NCBI GenBank assembly: GCA_003455945.1
Contig: DMPQ01000490.1
Location: 2,058-10,347 of the forward strand
Direction: 5' to 3'
Origin: Planctomycetaceae bacterium
Lineage (GTDB): Bacteria > Planctomycetota > Planctomycetia > Pirellulales > Pirellulaceae
Length of the DNA: 8,290 nucleotides
Shown here: positions 5,825 through 8,290 of the stretch, in pieces
How positions within the stretch are numbered: the first letter of the stretch is position 1
Layout: the number at the start of each line of letters is the position of its first letter
The notes under the pieces: generated by a model
The model's database searches: none
What the model saw: the letters and a program-made list of their open reading frames with translations, nothing else
Told to the model about the DNA's origin: nothing
Program-made: the position numbers and the translations under genes

Positions 5825-5895
5825 TTGTCCCAGATCTCTCGAGCAGGGCCGTTGCGCCGATCGAACTTGTGTCGTCCTGCTCGAGTCCGGGACAA
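5825..5895 (+). other. Strong nested hairpin in the 5775-5992 spacer
   Basis: An outer perfect 7-bp stem (TTGTCCC 5825-5831 with GGGACAA 5889-5895) encloses a perfect 10-bp stem (CTCGAGCAGG 5838-5847 with CCTGCTCGAG 5876-5885). They are separated by an asymmetric internal loop of six and three bases. A G-T and a C-G pair can extend the inner stem by two, leaving a 24-base apical loop. Seventeen Watson-Crick pairs in 71 bases are well beyond the other hairpins here. No T-run follows, so it is more likely an attenuator, a processing site, a small RNA or a protein-binding structure than a simple terminator. It ends about 98 bases before the next start codon. Confidence 0.6.
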
Positions 5896-5912
5896 GTGGC
5901 GTCGCGGTCCGA

Positions 5913-5937
5913 ACGAACGCTCACCGTCGACGTTCGT
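5913..5937 (+). other. Second stem-loop before the YjiT-like gene
   Basis: ACGAACG (5913-5919) and CGTTCGT (5931-5937) are perfect reverse complements around an 11-base loop. The hairpin follows the nested structure by 17 bases and ends 55 bases before the start codon, so the leader would hold two structured elements in tandem. Confidence 0.4.
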
Positions 5938-5979
5938 CCGCGCGACTGGCCGATGCCCGAGCGATCGAAACACCCTTGC

Positions 5980-5984
5980 GAGGA
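5980..5984 (+). promoter_or_regulatory. Shine-Dalgarno GAGGA before ATG 5993
   Basis: GAGGA lies eight bases before the ATG at 5993, the best ribosome binding site in the window, and fixes the start of the long downstream gene. Confidence 0.7.
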
Positions 5985-5992
5985 TATTGCTG

Positions 5993-8290
5993 ATGACGAT
6001 TCCCGAGTTGCTGGATCGGATACTGCAGGCGTCGTCCGTCTCGCCGTCCCCCGCGGTCCCCGACCGTCGACCGCTTTACGGGTACGTGGCCTCCGAGCCG
6101 CAGCTCGACGAACTGCGGCGGCTCGTCGCCGTTGGGCTCTCCCGTCGGGAGTCCCCGACGAAGATTCTCGCGGCCGGTTTCTGCCTAGCTGCGGCTCGCT
6201 GGCTCGGTAGCCTCGAGGATCGTCAGGTCACTTGGGAGCGGCTTTGGACGGAGGGCTTCGGTCTGCAGCCGCTCGAAGTCCAGCTCCGAGAACCTCTGCT
6301 CACCCTCGGCATGCGCTATTGGCAGCGTCCGATCGTTCGGCTCAGCACCAACCGCTATCTGAGCACGTTGTATGTCGAGGGCGGTCTCGCGACCAAGCTC
6401 TTGGCAGAGCCGGGCAATCCGCTCCACGCCTACGTTCTCGACGTGCTCACCGAACACGAGCGATATCCGCACCTGTCACTCGAGGGTGTCGTGCGGCGAT
6501 ACGAGGGGCGAGTCGCGCGGGGCTATCGAACCGATGCCGTGCATCTGCTGGTCGCGGGCATCGTCCGGGCAATCGCCGAGGCTCGACGCAGTCTGGCCGA
6601 TCCGTCGAGGGCCTCGAACGATCAGCTCGATCTGTTGGACGAGAGTTGGATTCCTCTGCTGCCGCTCTCGTTGGCGGACGAAGGGGCGCGGAGCCTGATC
6701 CGACAATTGATGACGGTTCCGCGACCCGAATCCGAACCGTCGCTGGGGATCGAGATCGAGACGTCGCTGGTCGATCGGACCGAGACGCGTGACGATGAGC
6801 ACCGCTTCCTGATCGGGCGACGCCTGGTCGGCCCAACGACCCTCTCCGCTGATCTGCTCGTCGATCGAGCGGACGCTCAGGTAGCTCCCGTCAACGCGAC
6901 CAAGCTGTTGCTGCAGGGTGAACGCGAGCAGATCACCGCTGCGCGACTGAGGAAGCAGTACGGACGTGACGGCTATCGCGTCGATTGGACGGCCGAAGAG
7001 CTGTTGGGGGACGACGCGGCCGGTCCCCTGCGGATCGGATTGATGCAGGCCGATCGGCGCTGCACCGAGCTCGAACACGACGGCTGCTCGGCGCTTCCCG
7101 ACGGGCCGTGGTATTTCTCCGATGACGGCTCGCAGCGCTATCGATGGCTCGGCGCCAACTCGATTCGAGTGACCGATCGGGTCTGTCTGGTCGCGCTTCC
7201 CGATGACGCATCGGACGGCAAAAAGCCGGCCTGGGAGGGAGGAGAATCGCCCAAATTCGTCGGCACGCTGAAGCTCCGGACGGAATGCCGCCCGGTCTAT
7301 CGATTGCGAGCTAGCGGTTCTTGGACGACTAGCGACGACACATATCAGGTCGTGTTGGGATTCGATCGTACGATCGGAGCCAGCTACCAGTTGCTCGGTA
7401 CCGAGTCGATACTCGGTTTCGGCGGGAGTCGCGTTTGGATCGGGCGACCTCGCGTGGTCCGAAAGCTCGACGAAGGCTCGCCCGCAAGGGAAGTCTCGAA
7501 CACCGAACTGCAGTGGCGGCCCGATCGACCGGGAACCGACTGGCAGCCGCTGAGTCCGGCCTGTCTCGGGGCGGTCGTGCTGCGATACCACACGCAGGGC
7601 ACGACGTTCTTCCGACGACGACTCGTCGTCCTTCCCGAGTCGTTCATGATGGACTATCGCACTAGAGAGCGGCAAGTGCAACTGCGCGGCATGGCGGGCG
7701 TCTCGATCGTCGCCGGCGCGGCCCCGTTCGAGGTCGACGTGCAGCAGGTCGGATCGTTGGCTGTCGTCCGAGTCGAACTGCCGACCGAGGCTCTGCACGA
7801 ACCGATCCCCTTGCGGCTCGACTTCGGACAGGGACGACAAGCCGAGATCGCCGTGGCATGTCCGGTCGACGACATCGCCGTGCTGGATAACCTGGGTCGC
7901 CGAGTCGTCTTCGATAAGGCGCTGGCGCCGATTCCTCTCGGTCGGCTCGAGACCCTCCGACTGCGGGCTCGGTACGCCAGCGGCGCTCGATTTCATCTGG
8001 TGGATGACGAGGCGCCAAGCGGTATCGAACTTGCCGAGCGCGGTCTGCGATCGGACGGCCAAGGGGGCTACGAGTGCCCGCTCGATCTGGCCTTCGATCA
8101 GGTCGCCGCTCGCCTGGCGGCCGATGCCGACGCCGACCGAGCGACTCTTCGTGTCAGCCCTATCGGACAGCTTGGGGGCGTGAAGCTGCGCGTCGGTCGA
8201 TCCGGCGGAAAGCTGACCTGCGAGAAGCAGGCGGACGGCTCCTGCCGTCTGCAGCTGAACGCCGATCAACGTCGGCAACCTTGGTTCGCC
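5993..8290 (+). CDS. Large protein resembling the STY4851/ECs_5259 (YjiT) family, 3' end outside the window
   Basis: The frame is open for 766 codons to the window edge. The N-terminus reads LYGYVASEPQLDELRRLV (28-45), ILAAGFCLAAARWLG (58-72), a W-rich segment, GMRYWQRPI (106-114) and YLSTLYVEGGL (122-132). These features, in this order, resemble the STY4851/ECs_5259 (YjiT) family, whose members are large, poorly understood and often lie in genomic islands. The match is from memory of the family pattern. Residues beyond about 250 look strand-rich, with spaced W and G residues and FFRRRLVVLPESFMMDYR (near 541-558), suggesting repeated beta domains. No ATPase P-loop, helicase or nuclease motif was found in the visible part, and there is no signal peptide or membrane segment. 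It is separated from the CARF cluster by 218 bases with strong hairpins, so it may belong to a different defence unit or be an unrecognised type III partner. Confidence 0.7.
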   Translation, partial: MTIPELLDRILQASSVSPSPAVPDRRPLYGYVASEPQLDELRRLVAVGLSRRESPTKILAAGFCLAAARWLGSLEDRQVTWERLWTEGFGLQPLEVQLREPLLTLGMRYWQRPIVRLSTNRYLSTLYVEGGLATKLLAEPGNPLHAYVLDVLTEHERYPHLSLEGVVRRYEGRVARGYRTDAVHLLVAGIVRAIAEARRSLADPSRASNDQLDLLDESWIPLLPLSLADEGARSLIRQLMTVPRPESEPSLGIEIETSLVDRTETRDDEHRFLIGRRLVGPTTLSADLLVDRADAQVAPVNATKLLLQGEREQITAARLRKQYGRDGYRVDWTAEELLGDDAAGPLRIGLMQADRRCTELEHDGCSALPDGPWYFSDDGSQRYRWLGANSIRVTDRVCLVALPDDASDGKKPAWEGGESPKFVGTLKLRTECRPVYRLRASGSWTTSDDTYQVVLGFDRTIGASYQLLGTESILGFGGSRVWIGRPRVVRKLDEGSPAREVSNTELQWRPDRPGTDWQPLSPACLGAVVLRYHTQGTTFFRRRLVVLPESFMMDYRTRERQVQLRGMAGVSIVAGAAPFEVDVQQVGSLAVVRVELPTEALHEPIPLRLDFGQGRQAEIAVACPVDDIAVLDNLGRRVVFDKALAPIPLGRLETLRLRARYASGARFHLVDDEAPSGIELAERGLRSDGQGGYECPLDLAFDQVAARLAADADADRATLRVSPIGQLGGVKLRVGRSGGKLTCEKQADGSCRLQLNADQRRQPWFA
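7364..7375. repeat. 12-bp palindrome, copy 2, inside the YjiT-like gene
   Basis: GATCGTACGATC recurs here within coding sequence, and flanking C and G extend it to a 14-bp palindrome (7363-7376). It shares 14 bases with the copy at 3537-3550. Being inside a gene, it weakens the idea that the first copy is a dedicated operator. Confidence 0.35.

Noticed and set aside
5825..5937. Intrinsic terminator or tRNA gene
   Set aside because: No T-run follows either hairpin, and no cloverleaf with T-loop consensus could be formed.
6476..8278. 600-codon open frame on the minus strand
   Set aside because: It is antisense to the 5993-8290 gene, which has a strong Shine-Dalgarno site and family-like residues. 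The minus-strand product is Arg/Gln/Ser-rich with no domain pattern, as expected for a shadow frame in GC-rich DNA.

Overview
The window is GC-rich bacterial DNA with every convincing gene on the + strand. It reads as the accessory (cyclic-oligoadenylate signalling) part of a type III CRISPR-Cas locus. Codon usage is dominated by G/C third positions and the DNA is rich in GATCG-type words. A Csb2 (GSU0054) homologue and a DUF1874 ring nuclease, plus long spacers between genes, would fit a Planctomycetota-like or other GC-rich environmental bacterium. The taxon is a low-confidence guess. No Cas10, no Csm/Cmr backbone subunit, no cas1/cas2 and no CRISPR array lies inside the window.

Layout: (1) 1-210, the 3' end of an unrecognised gene that begins upstream. 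(2) 420-2150, a 576-residue protein with a Csx1/Csx2-type CARF sensor (DxTHG motif), a HEPN ribonuclease motif (R-x4-H) and a C-terminal PD-(D/E)XK nuclease domain, which is an unusual three-part effector. (3) 2151-2500, a 350-base gap with several short inverted repeats. (4) 2501-3538, a protein that matches only the C-terminal, Cas6-like half of Csb2; the Cas5-like half is missing. (5) 3612-3935, a DUF1874/Crn2 ring nuclease of the AcrIII-1 fold with its catalytic residues intact. (6) 4049-4564, an unrecognised, very acidic 171-residue protein. (7) 4668-5774, an APE2256-type CARF protein with a C-terminal domain that looks RelE-like. (8) 5775-5992, a spacer with a strong nested hairpin and a second hairpin. 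(9) 5993 to the end of the window, the first 766 codons of a large protein whose N-terminus resembles the STY4851/ECs_5259 (YjiT) family.

How the genes may work together (inference from known families): a Cas10 outside the window would make cyclic tetra-adenylate on target recognition. The two CARF proteins would sense it and switch on HEPN, PD-(D/E)XK and possibly RelE-like nucleases, and Crn2 would degrade the messenger and end the response. The Csb2-like protein could process crRNA. The roles of the acidic protein and the YjiT-like protein cannot be read from the sequence.

The genes do not overlap. They are separated by spacers of 73 to 350 bases, nearly all with a perfect inverted repeat. 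That is loose packing for a defence operon and suggests several transcription or RNA-processing units. The most notable items are the CARF-HEPN-PD-(D/E)XK fusion, the half-length Csb2, the acidic protein next to the ring nuclease, and the hairpin at 5825-5895.
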